Source of the DNA: Paraburkholderia caballeronis | GTDB taxonomy: Bacteria > Pseudomonadota > Gammaproteobacteria > Burkholderiales > Burkholderiaceae | DNA: 64,000 nucleotides | Direction of reading: 5' to 3' | NCBI RefSeq assembly: GCF_900104845.1 | Contig: NZ_FNSR01000002.1 | Location: 2,232,001-2,296,000, forward strand | Part shown: in pieces, positions 8,362 through 16,073 of the stretch | Layout: every line of letters begins with the position of its first letter | Numbering within the stretch: position 1 is the stretch's first letter | Made by a program: the position numbers and the translations under genes | Notes under the pieces: generated by a model | The model's database searches: none | Seen by the model: only the letters and a program-made list of their open reading frames with translations | Told to the model about the DNA's origin: nothing

Positions 8362-10146
8362 ATGTCTCAACCCACCCCGCGACGGCTGCGCAGCCAGGAA
8401 TGGTTCGACGATCCGTCCCATGCGGACATGACCGCGCTCTACGTCGAGCGTTTCATGAACTACGGCCTCACGCGCGAGGAGCTGCAGTCGGGCCGACCGA
8501 TCATCGGCATCGCGCAGACCGGCAGCGATCTCGCGCCGTGCAACCGTCACCACCTCGAACTCGCGCAGCGTGTGAAGGCGGGCATCCGCGACGCGGGCGG
8601 CATTCCGATGGAATTCCCGGTGCATCCGCTCGCGGAGCAGAGCCGCCGGCCGACCGCCGCGCTCGACCGCAACCTCGCGTATCTCGGCCTCGTCGAGATC
8701 CTGCACGGCTTCCCCCTCGACGGCGTCGTGCTGACGACCGGCTGCGACAAGACCACGCCCGCATGCCTGATGGCGGCGGCGACCGTCGATCTGCCGGCGA
8801 TCGTGCTGTCCGGCGGCCCGATGCTCGACGGCTGGTACAACGGCCAGCGCGTCGGCTCCGGCACGGTGATCTGGCATGCGCGCAACCTGCTCGCGACCGG
8901 CGAGATCGACTATGAAGGCTTCATGGAGCTGACCACGGCGTCGTCGCCGTCGATCGGCCACTGCAACACGATGGGCACCGCGCTGTCGATGAACAGTCTC
9001 GCGGAAGCGCTCGGCATGTCGCTGCCCGGCTGCGCGAGCATTCCGGCCGCGTATCGGGAACGCGGTCAGATGGCGTACAAGACCGGCCAGCGGATTTGCG
9101 ACCTCGTGCGCGACGACGTGCGGCCCTCGCAGATCATGACGCACGAAGCGTTCGAAAACGCGATCGTCGTTGCCTCCGCGCTCGGCGCGTCGACGAACTG
9201 CCCGCCGCATCTGATCGCGATCGCGCGGCACATCGGCGTCGAGCTGAGCCTCGCGGACTGGCAGCGCGTCGGCGAACAGGTGCCGCTGCTCGCGAACTGC
9301 ATGCCGGCCGGCGAATACCTCGGCGAGAGTTTCCACCGCGCGGGCGGCGTGCCGGCGATCGTGAAGCAGCTCGACGCGGCAGGGCTGATCCATCGCGAGT
9401 GTCTGACGGTGTCGGGCCGCACGGTCGGCGACATCGCGTCGGCCGCGCCGGACGCCGACAACGACGTGATCCGCCCGCACGACGCGCCGCTGAAGCACGG
9501 CGCGGGTTTCATGGTGCTGTCGGGCAACTTCTTCGACAGCGCGATCATGAAGATGTCGGTGGTCGGCGACGCGTTCCGTAAGACCTATCTCAGCGAGCCG
9601 GGCGCGGAGAACGTGTTCGACGCGCGCGCGATCGTGTTCGACGGGCCGGAGGACTACCGCGCGCGGATCAACGACCCGGCGCTCGAAATCGACGAGCACT
9701 GCATTCTCGTGATTCGCGGCGCCGGCACGGTCGGTTATCCGGGCAGCGCGGAGGTCGTGAACATGGCGCCGCCGTCCGAGCTGATCAAGCGCGGCATCGA
9801 CTCGCTGCCGTGCATGGGCGACGGGCGGCAGAGCGGCACGTCCGCGAGCCCGTCGATCCTGAACATGTCGCCGGAAGCGGCGGTCGGCGGCGGCCTTGCG
9901 CTGCTGCGCACGAACGACCGGATTCGCGTCAACCTGAACGAGCGCCGCGTGGACGTGCTGATCGACGACGCGGAACTCGAACGCCGCCGCGAACACGCGA
10001 CGTTTACCGCGCCGCCGTCGCAGACGCCGTGGCAGGAGCTTTACCGGCAGAACGTCGGCCAGTTGTCCACCGGCGGGTGCCTGGAGCCGGCGACGCTGTA
10101 TCTGAAGGTGATCGCGGAGCGCGGCGAGCCGCGGCATTCGCACTGA
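8362..10146 (+). CDS. IlvD/Edd-family dehydratase, probably for a sugar acid
   Basis: A 594-residue cytoplasmic iron-sulfur dehydratase. Cluster-ligand motifs are visible: TGCDKTTPAC near residue 128 and GHCNTMGTA near residue 200. The Ser-rich C-terminal motif SGTSASPSIL is also present. A strong AGGAGGA Shine-Dalgarno sequence precedes the ATG. The length and the N-terminus (LRSQEWFDDPSHADMTALYVERF) resemble the pentonate/hexonate dehydratase branch (arabinonate, xylonate, gluconate) more than biosynthetic IlvD. The reaction would be loss of water from an aldonic acid to give a 2-keto-3-deoxy acid. The operator at 8267 ties it to the LacI-family regulator. The precise substrate cannot be read from sequence. 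Confidence 0.9.
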   Translation: MSQPTPRRLRSQEWFDDPSHADMTALYVERFMNYGLTREELQSGRPIIGIAQTGSDLAPCNRHHLELAQRVKAGIRDAGGIPMEFPVHPLAEQSRRPTAALDRNLAYLGLVEILHGFPLDGVVLTTGCDKTTPACLMAAATVDLPAIVLSGGPMLDGWYNGQRVGSGTVIWHARNLLATGEIDYEGFMELTTASSPSIGHCNTMGTALSMNSLAEALGMSLPGCASIPAAYRERGQMAYKTGQRICDLVRDDVRPSQIMTHEAFENAIVVASALGASTNCPPHLIAIARHIGVELSLADWQRVGEQVPLLANCMPAGEYLGESFHRAGGVPAIVKQLDAAGLIHRECLTVSGRTVGDIASAAPDADNDVIRPHDAPLKHGAGFMVLSGNFFDSAIMKMSVVGDAFRKTYLSEPGAENVFDARAIVFDGPEDYRARINDPALEIDEHCILVIRGAGTVGYPGSAEVVNMAPPSELIKRGIDSLPCMGDGRQSGTSASPSILNMSPEAAVGGGLALLRTNDRIRVNLNERRVDVLIDDAELERRREHATFTAPPSQTPWQELYRQNVGQLSTGGCLEPATLYLKVIAERGEPRHSH

Positions 10147-10174
10147 CGTAGCGCGGGCTGTTTTTGCGCTGAAG

Positions 10175-10209
10175 GGCCGGGTCGAGCGATATGCCGGCCC
10201 GGCCTTTTT
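10175..10209 (+). terminator. Rho-independent terminator after the dehydratase gene
   Basis: GGCCGGG (10175-10181) pairs with CCCGGCC (10198-10204) and is followed directly by TTTTT. It lies 28 bp past the dehydratase stop codon. Confidence 0.75.
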
Positions 10210-10330
10210 CGCATCGGACGGCTGGTTTCATCGCGGGCGGAGCGTGCCGGACGCGAGCCGGAAAGCGGAATGAAAGAACAACGTACACGACGCGCTCCCA
10301 GCCGCGCCCGGAGAATTTCGAAAAAAGTCC

Positions 10331-10359
10331 TTGACTCTCTATCTTCCAGTAGATAAAGT
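10331..10359 (+). promoter_or_regulatory. Promoter of the tetR-type gene with embedded operator
   Basis: TTGACT at 10331-10336 and TAAAGT at 10354-10359, with a 17-bp spacer, resemble a sigma-70 promoter. The operator TATCT-N6-AGATA (10340-10355) fills the spacer, a placement expected for autorepression by the adjacent TetR-type regulator. Confidence 0.65.
10340..10355. promoter_or_regulatory. TetR-type operator 1, TATCT-N6-AGATA
   Basis: TATCT TCCAGT AGATA. The same spaced palindrome recurs at 10998-11013 and 11066-11081, on both sides of the TetR-family gene. Confidence 0.7.
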
Positions 10360-10366
10360 ACGACTC

Positions 10367-10933
10367 ATGGAAACGACAGCAACCGTCCGCGAACAGATTC
10401 TCGACCACGCCATCACGCTGATGATGATGCGCGGGTACAACGGATTCAGTTACCGCGATCTGTCCGAACTGGTTGGTGTGAAGACGTCGAGCATCCATTA
10501 TTACTTCCCGTCGAAAGACGACCTGGTGCTCGAAGCGGTGAACGAATACAGCAAGGACGTCCTCGATGCGCTCGGCGCGATTGATCCGGCGCTGCCGGCC
10601 GACGCGAAGCTCGGCAAGTACACGAAGCTGTTCGGCCGCACGCTCGGCGACGGCGACCAGATCTGTCTGTGCGGGATGCTCGCCGCGGACATCGAGTCGC
10701 TGCCGGACAACGTGCGGCAGGCAGTGCAGGCGTTCTTCAAGGCCAACGAAAGCTGGCTCGCGAAGGTGCTCGCGCAGGGTGCGAGCGAAGGCACGCTGGC
10801 GGTGAACGGCAAGCCGGAGAATGCAGCCCGCGCGATGTATGCGGCGTTTCAGGGCAGCGTGCTCGCCAGCCGGCTGTTTCATACGAAGGCACGGCTGGAA
10901 GACGTTGGGGCGGTCTGGAAAACGACGACCTGA
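10367..10933 (+). CDS. TetR-family transcriptional repressor
   Basis: A 188-residue DNA-binding protein. The N-terminal helix-turn-helix runs through YNGFSYRDLSELVGVKTSSIHYYFPSKDDLV (split here as about residues 24-54), with the SIHYYFPSKDDL helix typical of the family; the C-terminal part is the ligand-binding domain. The ATG at 10367 is preferred over an in-frame ATG at 10331, which would fall inside the -35 element. Three identical-spacing operators (10340, 10998, 11066) surround the gene, so it very likely represses itself and the downstream genes for the exported DUF4148-like protein, Ohr and the alpha/beta hydrolase. The inducer is unknown; an electrophile or hydroperoxide is plausible from the Ohr neighbour. 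Confidence 0.92.
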   Translation: METTATVREQILDHAITLMMMRGYNGFSYRDLSELVGVKTSSIHYYFPSKDDLVLEAVNEYSKDVLDALGAIDPALPADAKLGKYTKLFGRTLGDGDQICLCGMLAADIESLPDNVRQAVQAFFKANESWLAKVLAQGASEGTLAVNGKPENAARAMYAAFQGSVLASRLFHTKARLEDVGAVWKTTT

Positions 10934-10960
10934 CGCGGTGGTTTGAACGGTTTTGGAAGC

Positions 10961-10981
10961 AGGGCGGTTCGCCGCCCTTTT
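10961..10981 (+). terminator. Rho-independent terminator of the tetR-type gene
   Basis: AGGGCGG TTCG CCGCCCTTTT: a GC stem closed by a TTCG loop and followed by a T-run, 28 bp past the stop codon. Its right arm is also the left arm of a larger inverted repeat (TCGCCGCCCTTT 10969-10980 with AAAGGGCGGCGA 11026-11037). Confidence 0.75.
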
Positions 10982-10991
10982 ATCGGGGCCC

Positions 10992-11019
10992 GTCGTCTAT
11001 CTTGTGATAGATAGACGAC
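10992..11019. promoter_or_regulatory. TetR-type operator 2 inside a perfect 11-bp inverted repeat
   Basis: GTCGTCTATCT (10992-11002) and AGATAGACGAC (11009-11019) are perfect complements around TGTGAT. The core TATCT-N6-AGATA (10998-11013) matches operators 1 and 3. It sits between the tetR terminator and the next gene. Confidence 0.7.
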
Positions 11020-11028
11020 AGGCAGAAA

Positions 11029-11053
11029 GGGCGGCGACTACGCCCGTTTTTTT
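11029..11053 (+). terminator. Second rho-independent terminator after tetR-type gene
   Basis: GGGCG (11029-11033) pairs with CGCCC (11041-11045), followed by G and seven T residues. It insulates the downstream genes from tetR read-through. Confidence 0.65.
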
Positions 11054-11065
11054 GCAAGCTTCATC

Positions 11066-11081
11066 TATCTAGCAGTAGATA
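11066..11081. promoter_or_regulatory. TetR-type operator 3 upstream of the exported-protein operon
   Basis: TATCT AGCAGT AGATA, 23 bp before the start codon at 11104. The position would block transcription start or early elongation. Confidence 0.7.
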
Positions 11082-11103
11082 CCCTTTTGGGAAGGAGTCG
11101 ATC

Positions 11104-11421
11104 ATGAACAAGAAGCTGATGGGTGCCTTTGTCCTCGCCAGCGTGATTGCCGCACCGGCGTTCGCGGACGGCGGTCACGACTATCCGCCGGCGAACGTGC
11201 AGCCGCACGCCGCCGCGACCGTCCACGGCAGCGCGCGTGCGCATCTGCGCCTGCATCTGCGCGGCGCCGATACGAGCCGCCTGCCCGATTTCTCGCAGAC
11301 GTATTACCCGGCGCAGCCCGCCCAGGTCGTCGAATCGGCCGGATTGACCCGCGCCGAAGTCCGCGCGGATCTCGCGAAGGCCCGCGCCGCGCACGAGATC
11401 CCGTCCTATACGCACGGCTGA
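11104..11421 (+). CDS. Small exported DUF4148-like protein
   Basis: A 105-residue protein with a signal peptide (MNKKLMGAFVLASVIAAPAFA, cleavage after about residue 21) and therefore a periplasmic or secreted product. The C-terminal segment LTRAEVRADLAKARAAHE resembles the repeat of the DUF4148 family, common in Burkholderia, whose function is unknown. GGGAAGGAG precedes the ATG. It is the first gene after operator 3 of the TetR-type regulator and is followed by ohr and an exported hydrolase, so it probably belongs to the same stress-inducible unit. The mid-region is rich in His and Ala with no recognisable catalytic motif. Confidence 0.8.
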   Translation: MNKKLMGAFVLASVIAAPAFADGGHDYPPANVQPHAAATVHGSARAHLRLHLRGADTSRLPDFSQTYYPAQPAQVVESAGLTRAEVRADLAKARAAHEIPSYTHG

Positions 11422-11487
11422 TCCCTCTGCCACTCCCTCGATTTCAACCGCTTTAACCCTGTCATTTATTCAACCAAGGAGTCTGTC

Positions 11488-11913
11488 ATGTCGATCGCCA
11501 AAGTCCTCTACCGCGCCAACGCCACCGCAACCGGAGGCCGTGACGGCCGCGCCGTCGTGCCCGAAAGCAACCTCGAACTGAAGCTGACCACGCCGCGCGA
11601 ACTCGGCGGCGCGGGCGGGGCGGGCACCAACCCCGAGCAACTGTTCGCCGCCGGCTACAGCGCGTGTTTCCTCGGCGCGATGAAGTTCGTCGCCGCCCGC
11701 GACAAGGTCGCGATTCCGGCGGACGTGTCGGTGAACGGCAGCGTCGGCATCGGCGCGATCCCGACCGGCTTCGGCATCGAAGTCGAACTGAAGATCTCGC
11801 TGCCCGGCATGGACCGCGACGCCGCGCAGGCGCTGGTCGACAAGGCCCACATCGTGTGCCCGTACTCGAACGCGACGCGCAACAACATCGACGTGACGCT
11901 CACGCTCGTCTAA
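11488..11913 (+). CDS. ohr: Organic hydroperoxide resistance protein, OsmC/Ohr family
   Basis: A 141-residue cytoplasmic thiol peroxidase that reduces organic hydroperoxides using dihydrolipoyl-type reductants. The catalytic Cys pair is visible as [11 protein letters not shown] (Cys60) and [10 protein letters not shown] (Cys124). The conserved Arg is in GGRDGRA (about 21) and the active-site Glu in TNPEQLF (about 50). Length and motifs match Ohr rather than OsmC. AAGGAG lies 10 bp before the ATG. The usual regulator is OhrR of the MarR family; here the linked regulator is TetR-type, which is unusual. It lies 66 bp after the DUF4148-like gene and 70 bp before the alpha/beta hydrolase gene. Confidence 0.93.
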   Translation: MSIAKVLYRANATATGGRDGRAVVPESNLELKLTTPRELGGAGGAGTNPEQLFAAGYSACFLGAMKFVAARDKVAIPADVSVNGSVGIGAIPTGFGIEVELKISLPGMDRDAAQALVDKAHIVCPYSNATRNNIDVTLTLV

Positions 11914-11983
11914 GCCGTCGATCCGCTCGCCATCGCTCAAACCATTCCTTCATTCACGTACTGACCAGATAAGAGAGTTCGCC

Positions 11984-13012
11984 ATGAAAGTCCTGAAGCC
12001 CCTGCTCATCGCCGCCGCTGTCGCCGCATCGTCCGCCGCATTCGCCGCCGGCCCGGCGGCACCCGCGACGCCCGACGCCGCGACGACGCACCTGCTCGAC
12101 GCGCTGAACAGCCAGAAAGGCCCCGGCCTCGAAACGCTGCCGCCCGTGAAGGCGCGCCAGGTGCTGACCGACGCGCAGAACGGCGTGAAGGTCGACCTGT
12201 CCGGCATCGACGTGTCGAACCGCACGATCGAGCAGGACGGCCTCAGCGTGCCGGTCACGATCGTCCGCCCGCAAGGCGCGACGGGCACGCTGCCGGTGTT
12301 CATGTTCTTCCATGGCGGCGGCTGGATTCTCGGCGACTTCCCGACGCACGAGCGTCTGGTGCGCGACCTCGTCGTGCAGTCGGGCGCGGTGGCCGTGTTC
12401 GTGAACTACACGCCGTCGCCGGAAGCGCAGTATCCGGTCGCGATCAATCAGGCGTATGCGGCGACGAAGTGGGTCGCGGCGCACGGCGACGAGATCGGCG
12501 TGGACGGCAGCCGGCTCGCGGTGGTCGGCAACAGCGTCGGCGGCAACATGGCGACGGTGGTCGCGCTGATGGCGAAGGACAAGGGCGGCCCGGCGATCCG
12601 CTTCCAGGGGCTGCTGTGGCCGGTCACCGACCACAACTTCAACGACGGCTCGTACAACGCGTATCAGCAGGGACACTTCCTGACGCGGCCGATGATGAAG
12701 TGGTTCTGGGACGCGTACACGAAGAGCGACAAGCAGCGCAACGAGATCTACGCGTCGCCGCTGCGTGCGCCGGCGTCGGAGCTGAAGGGGCTGCCGCCGG
12801 CGCTGATCCAGGTCGCGCAGTTCGACGTGCTGCGTGACGAGGGCGAAGCGTATGGGCGCAAGCTCGACGCCGCCGGCGTCGAGGCGACGACCACGCGGTA
12901 CAACGGCACGATTCACGACTTCGGTCTGCTGAACGCGCTGGCTGACGATGCGCCGACGAAGGCGGCGATGAAGGCGATGGGCGGCGAGTTGAAGTCGCGG
13001 CTGGCGCAGTAA
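11984..13012 (+). CDS. Exported alpha/beta hydrolase, hormone-sensitive-lipase type
   Basis: A 342-residue esterase/lipase-like protein with a signal peptide (residues 1-22, ending AAFAA). The oxyanion-hole motif HGGGW begins at residue 110. The nucleophile Ser184 sits in GNSVGGN, and the acid (about Asp281 in QFDVLRDEG) and base (about His311 in GTIHDFG) complete the triad. Members hydrolyse short-chain esters; export implies action in the periplasm or outside. It is the last gene in the row downstream of the TetR-type operator 3. The substrate is unknown. Operon membership is inferred from spacing and shared orientation; no terminator was seen between the three genes. Confidence 0.88.
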   Translation: MKVLKPLLIAAAVAASSAAFAAGPAAPATPDAATTHLLDALNSQKGPGLETLPPVKARQVLTDAQNGVKVDLSGIDVSNRTIEQDGLSVPVTIVRPQGATGTLPVFMFFHGGGWILGDFPTHERLVRDLVVQSGAVAVFVNYTPSPEAQYPVAINQAYAATKWVAAHGDEIGVDGSRLAVVGNSVGGNMATVVALMAKDKGGPAIRFQGLLWPVTDHNFNDGSYNAYQQGHFLTRPMMKWFWDAYTKSDKQRNEIYASPLRAPASELKGLPPALIQVAQFDVLRDEGEAYGRKLDAAGVEATTTRYNGTIHDFGLLNALADDAPTKAAMKAMGGELKSRLAQ

Positions 13013-13238
13013 TCGTGGGGGAAGCGGGTGGTGGGCTCTGGTCTGCCACCCGCGCTTTCGTTGATAATCCAACGTAATCCGTCAGGTTTTATCGTTTTGG
13101 CAATTTCCTTAATTTTACATAACACAAATTATCAACATTTCAGATGTAGGTCCCAAATAGAAATGTCGGGTTTCCGCTAAATAGAAATGTCGTGTTTTAG
13201 GTAGTTTGAACGCCGGACATCCGCTCTGGGAGCCGGCG
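13013..13238. other. AT-rich gap with terminal repeats of a degraded insertion sequence
   Basis: The stretch is markedly AT-rich from about 13060 to 13150. It then holds a direct repeat AAATAGAAATGTCG, at 13156-13169 and again at about 13180-13193, of the kind found at the ends of IS elements whose transposase follows just downstream. Only one end is present; no matching opposite end was seen. Confidence 0.5.
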
Positions 13239-13310
13239 ATGAACGCGACTGGGACGATCACGATGACGATGCGCGAGGTGGACAGGTTCAACTTGGCGGA
13301 GACATCAGAA
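13239..13310 (+). pseudogene. Truncated ISNCY-type transposase, N-terminus only
   Basis: The reading frame beginning at ATG 13239 gives MNATGTITMTMREVDRFN. The segment TITMTMREVDRF resembles the extreme N-terminus of ISNCY-family transposases, which are common in Burkholderia. Similarity then stops and the frame runs into unrelated Pro/His-rich sequence up to a stop at 13430. With the upstream AAATAGAAATGTC repeats it looks like the left-end remnant of an insertion sequence deleted on its right side. The assignment rests on a short match and could be wrong. Confidence 0.45.
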
Positions 13311-13408
13311 GCAACACCGCTCCCTCATCAACTCCCTAAACCTCACCCCGAACGCGTTAAACTCCCAACGCTCCCGCTCAACCCAACCGACCATCACAGT
13401 CAACCGCA

Positions 13409-13693
13409 ATGGCCAGCTACAAGGAATTGATCGCGCAGCGCGACGAACTCAATGCGCAGCTCGAAGAGGCGTTCAAGGAAGAACGGCTGAGCGTGCTCGA
13501 TGAGATAGTCCGCAAGATGCAGGCTCACCGAATCACGCTGACCGAGGTCGGCGGCCACGCGCCGGACGAAAAAACGAAGGCGCCGGCCCGCTACCGCGAT
13601 CCCGTCAGCGGCAAGGAATGGTCCGGACGCGGCAAACCGCCGAACTGGATCAAGGACGAGGCCGACCGCTCGAAATTTCTCGTCGCGGATTGA
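13409..13693 (+). CDS. H-NS family nucleoid-associated protein
   Basis: A 94-residue DNA-binding protein. The N-terminal half (residues 1-50) is a charged coiled-coil oligomerisation region. The C-terminal half carries YRDPVSGKEWSGRGKPPNWI, the H-NS DNA-binding core with the SGRG(K)PP hook. Its length matches the short H-NS paralogues abundant in Burkholderia. H-NS proteins silence AT-rich, often horizontally acquired DNA; the immediate upstream DNA is an AT-rich IS remnant. It stands alone, with the MlaC-like gene ending 40 bp downstream in the opposite direction. Confidence 0.92.
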   Translation: MASYKELIAQRDELNAQLEEAFKEERLSVLDEIVRKMQAHRITLTEVGGHAPDEKTKAPARYRDPVSGKEWSGRGKPPNWIKDEADRSKFLVAD

Positions 13694-13733
13694 TCCCGGC
13701 TGATCGGCCGGGCCGGCATGGCAACGAAACCCG

Positions 13734-14378
13734 TCAGCCGTTGCCCCCGCCGGCAGCCAGTTCCGTATTCCGCTGGACGAGAAACCGGATCAACCCGTCC
13801 ACGCCGCTCTGCTGGATCGTCTCGTTGAACTGCTGCCGGTAGGTCTGGATCAGCCACGCGCCCAGCACGTTCAGGTCGTATACGCGCCAGCCCGCCGGCG
13901 TCCGGTACAGCCGGTAGTCGATCTCGTACTGTTTCCCGTTCGCCAGCGCGACGGTCCGCACGACGACGTCCGTCTCCGACGCCGATACGCGCATCGGCGG
14001 ATATTGAATCTGCTGGTCCGGTTTCAGTTGCGCGAGCGCGCCCGAATAAAGGTGAATCAGCAGCAACTGGAACTGCTCGGTCACCTTGTCCCGCTGCGCG
14101 GGCGTCGCGCTGCGCCAGTGGCGCCCCATCGACAGTTGCGTCGTGCGCCGGAAATCGACATACGGCAGGATGTCCCGGTTCACGACCGCGCGGATGCGCG
14201 GAATGTCGGTCGGCGCGATCGCCCGCTCGCGGACTTCGTCCAGCACCTGCTGGGTCGCGGTGCGGATCAGCGCCTGCGGATCGGACTGGTCGTCCACCTG
14301 CGCGCTGCGCGCGATGCCCGGCGCGATCGCGATCAGCAGAACCGGAATCAGGAGCAGTTTCTTCAACGCCAACGTCAC
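13734..14378 (-). CDS. MlaC/Ttg2D-like periplasmic phospholipid-binding protein
   Basis: A 214-residue exported protein of the MlaC family, which carries phospholipids across the periplasm between the MlaA-porin complex and the MlaFEDB ABC transporter. The signal peptide is LALKKLLLIPVLLIAIAPGI with cleavage near residue 26. Family features include the PYVDFRRTTQLSMGRHWR segment and the WRVYDLNVLGAWLIQTYR block near the C-terminus. The start is the GTG at 14378, set by GGAGG six bases upstream; the next upstream ATG would add an Arg-rich stretch. No other mla gene is adjacent, so this is an orphan copy. It may supply an Mla system elsewhere or serve another lipid transporter. Confidence 0.85.
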   Translation of the reverse strand: MTLALKKLLLIPVLLIAIAPGIARSAQVDDQSDPQALIRTATQQVLDEVRERAIAPTDIPRIRAVVNRDILPYVDFRRTTQLSMGRHWRSATPAQRDKVTEQFQLLLIHLYSGALAQLKPDQQIQYPPMRVSASETDVVVRTVALANGKQYEIDYRLYRTPAGWRVYDLNVLGAWLIQTYRQQFNETIQQSGVDGLIRFLVQRNTELAAGGGNG

Positions 14379-14591
14379 GGTGCGCCTCCGACGGAACGGC
14401 GGCCTCGGCCTCGATGCTGAAGCACCCCGCCCGATGCGGGTGCGGCAAGTCGATTCCGGTTCGGCCACGCGGAAGCCGTATTATCGCGTCGATCGCCGCA
14501 AGCGGCCGTGCACGCGGGCAACCTGCCGCAGCCGCGGCCCCAACGCCCGGCGCTTTTCCAGCGCGCCTCCGGCCGTCGGAACAGCGCGGAA

Positions 14592-15602
14592 TCAAGCCCC
14601 GTTCGGACTCGCGTTCGCGAATGCGTCTTCGCCGGCCGCCGGCGCTTGCGCGGCGGCGGCGGATGCCGATTCGGTCCACAACTGGCTGTCCGGAAACCAG
14701 AATGCGTCGGGCCGCGGCGGCGACGCGAGCCTGACCGGCAACGCCGGATTGAAGATTTTCGACCACCCGGACAGATACGACGGCGTTTTCACCAGATAGC
14801 CGCACCGCGACAGCAGCAGGCACGCGACCAGCGCCTCGCGCGCGATCGCAAGGCCCGGATGCCCGGAGAAATGCACCGGCAGGCCGCCGCTTGCCAGATG
14901 CCGCGCCGGTGCCACGTGGACCGGCACGCCGAACGGCTGCGCGGTGAAGTAGTCGATGAACGCGGCTTCGTCGCTCGACACGAACACGTTCGTCAGTTGC
15001 GGGTTCTCGCGCAGCACGCTCGCAACGAGCGCGCAGAAATCCTGCCACGACACCGGAACCGCTTCGAGCTTCTTGTCGGTGCCGCGAAAGTGGACGCCGA
15101 GCGTCGTCGCGCCGATATCGAGCGACCGGCACAGCGCATCGACCTCCTCCGTCACCGACGCCGAAGGCCGGTAATACGACAGGAACAGCCGGTTCGCGTC
15201 GTCGATCGTGAGCCGCCGCTCGTAACGCTTCCGGAAGCCGAGATGGACGAGGTCCGCGACCTTCGAGGTCCTGACCTTACGCGCCGGCGAAGGGGCCGCG
15301 CCGCGTCCGACCGGCTCGAACAGCGCGCCGAACCAGTCGGTCCGGCCGGACGGGTCGCCGTAGATCTTCCCGCGCGCGGAGATGTCGGGAAACAGATGCT
15401 TTTCGTCGCAGTACATCAACACGAACAGCACCATCTGCAGCACCGAGAAAAAACCGGAAATCTCGCGGATCTCGATCGAGAACACGCCGTGGTTCAGGCG
15501 CTGCTGCGCGCGGATCGCGAGCCGCCCCGGCGTCGCGACCAGAGACTTGAAGCCCTCGCTGCGCCGGATGCGGCGTGCGAAATCGACCACGTTCCGACTC
15601 AT
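14592..15602 (-). CDS. Fucosyltransferase-like glycosyltransferase (HxRGTDK motif)
   Basis: A 336-residue protein that I assign to the NodZ/FUT8/O-fucosyltransferase fold because of TLGVHFRGTDKK (residues 167-178), the GDP-binding HxRGTD signature. Later blocks fit the same fold: VFVSSDEAAFIDYF and VKTPSYLSGWSKIF. No signal peptide or clear membrane helix is seen, except a hydrophobic stretch near 50-65, so it is probably cytoplasmic or peripheral. Translation starts at ATG 15602; the frame is open 107 codons upstream without homology. It is divergent from the autotransporter gene at 16074. The acceptor could be a cell-surface glycan, lipopolysaccharide or, speculatively, the autotransporter. 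No polysaccharide cluster surrounds it. Confidence 0.65.
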   Translation of the reverse strand: MSRNVVDFARRIRRSEGFKSLVATPGRLAIRAQQRLNHGVFSIEIREISGFFSVLQMVLFVLMYCDEKHLFPDISARGKIYGDPSGRTDWFGALFEPVGRGAAPSPARKVRTSKVADLVHLGFRKRYERRLTIDDANRLFLSYYRPSASVTEEVDALCRSLDIGATTLGVHFRGTDKKLEAVPVSWQDFCALVASVLRENPQLTNVFVSSDEAAFIDYFTAQPFGVPVHVAPARHLASGGLPVHFSGHPGLAIAREALVACLLLSRCGYLVKTPSYLSGWSKIFNPALPVRLASPPRPDAFWFPDSQLWTESASAAAAQAPAAGEDAFANASPNGA

Positions 15603-16073
15603 ACCGTCTCCCGATCGCGTGGAAACGTCTGCGCCCGCGCTGTCCGCCGCGCGCAGAGCCGTGGCCATGATAGCCGGTTCGCCGCGCGCGGCCGCGCGAA
15701 CCTGCGCGGCAATGCGGGCCGGCGCACGTTCGGCGCGTACAGACGCTTGCGTGCCTGCATGGGTGTGAAGAATCGCTTCGTCGTCCTCCGCGGTCGAGGC
15801 GACGCGCGCGGCAATCCGGGCGGCCGCGCGCCCTCCCCGATCCCAGGCGCTGCCAAACGTTAACAATCCTGTCACACCGGCGGCACACAATCGGCGGTCG
15901 TCCTCTCCGCCCACCGGCGGCAACCTGCGTCACGCAGCGGCATCCGCGCTGCGCCCTTGCGATTCCCTTACCGCGCGCGATGCGGCAGGACGCGTGTCCG
16001 CCCGCCTTCCCCCGCGCATGGCCGATAACGAACGACTGCGGCGCTGCCTGCGACCGCACGCTACGACAGACCG
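15603..16073. other. Divergent intergenic region, glycosyltransferase / autotransporter
   Basis: A 471-bp gap. An AT-richer patch with AACGTTAACAATCCTGTCAC lies around 15857-15876 and could be promoter or operator sequence for the autotransporter. No gene, RNA or clear palindrome was recognised in the rest. Confidence 0.4.
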
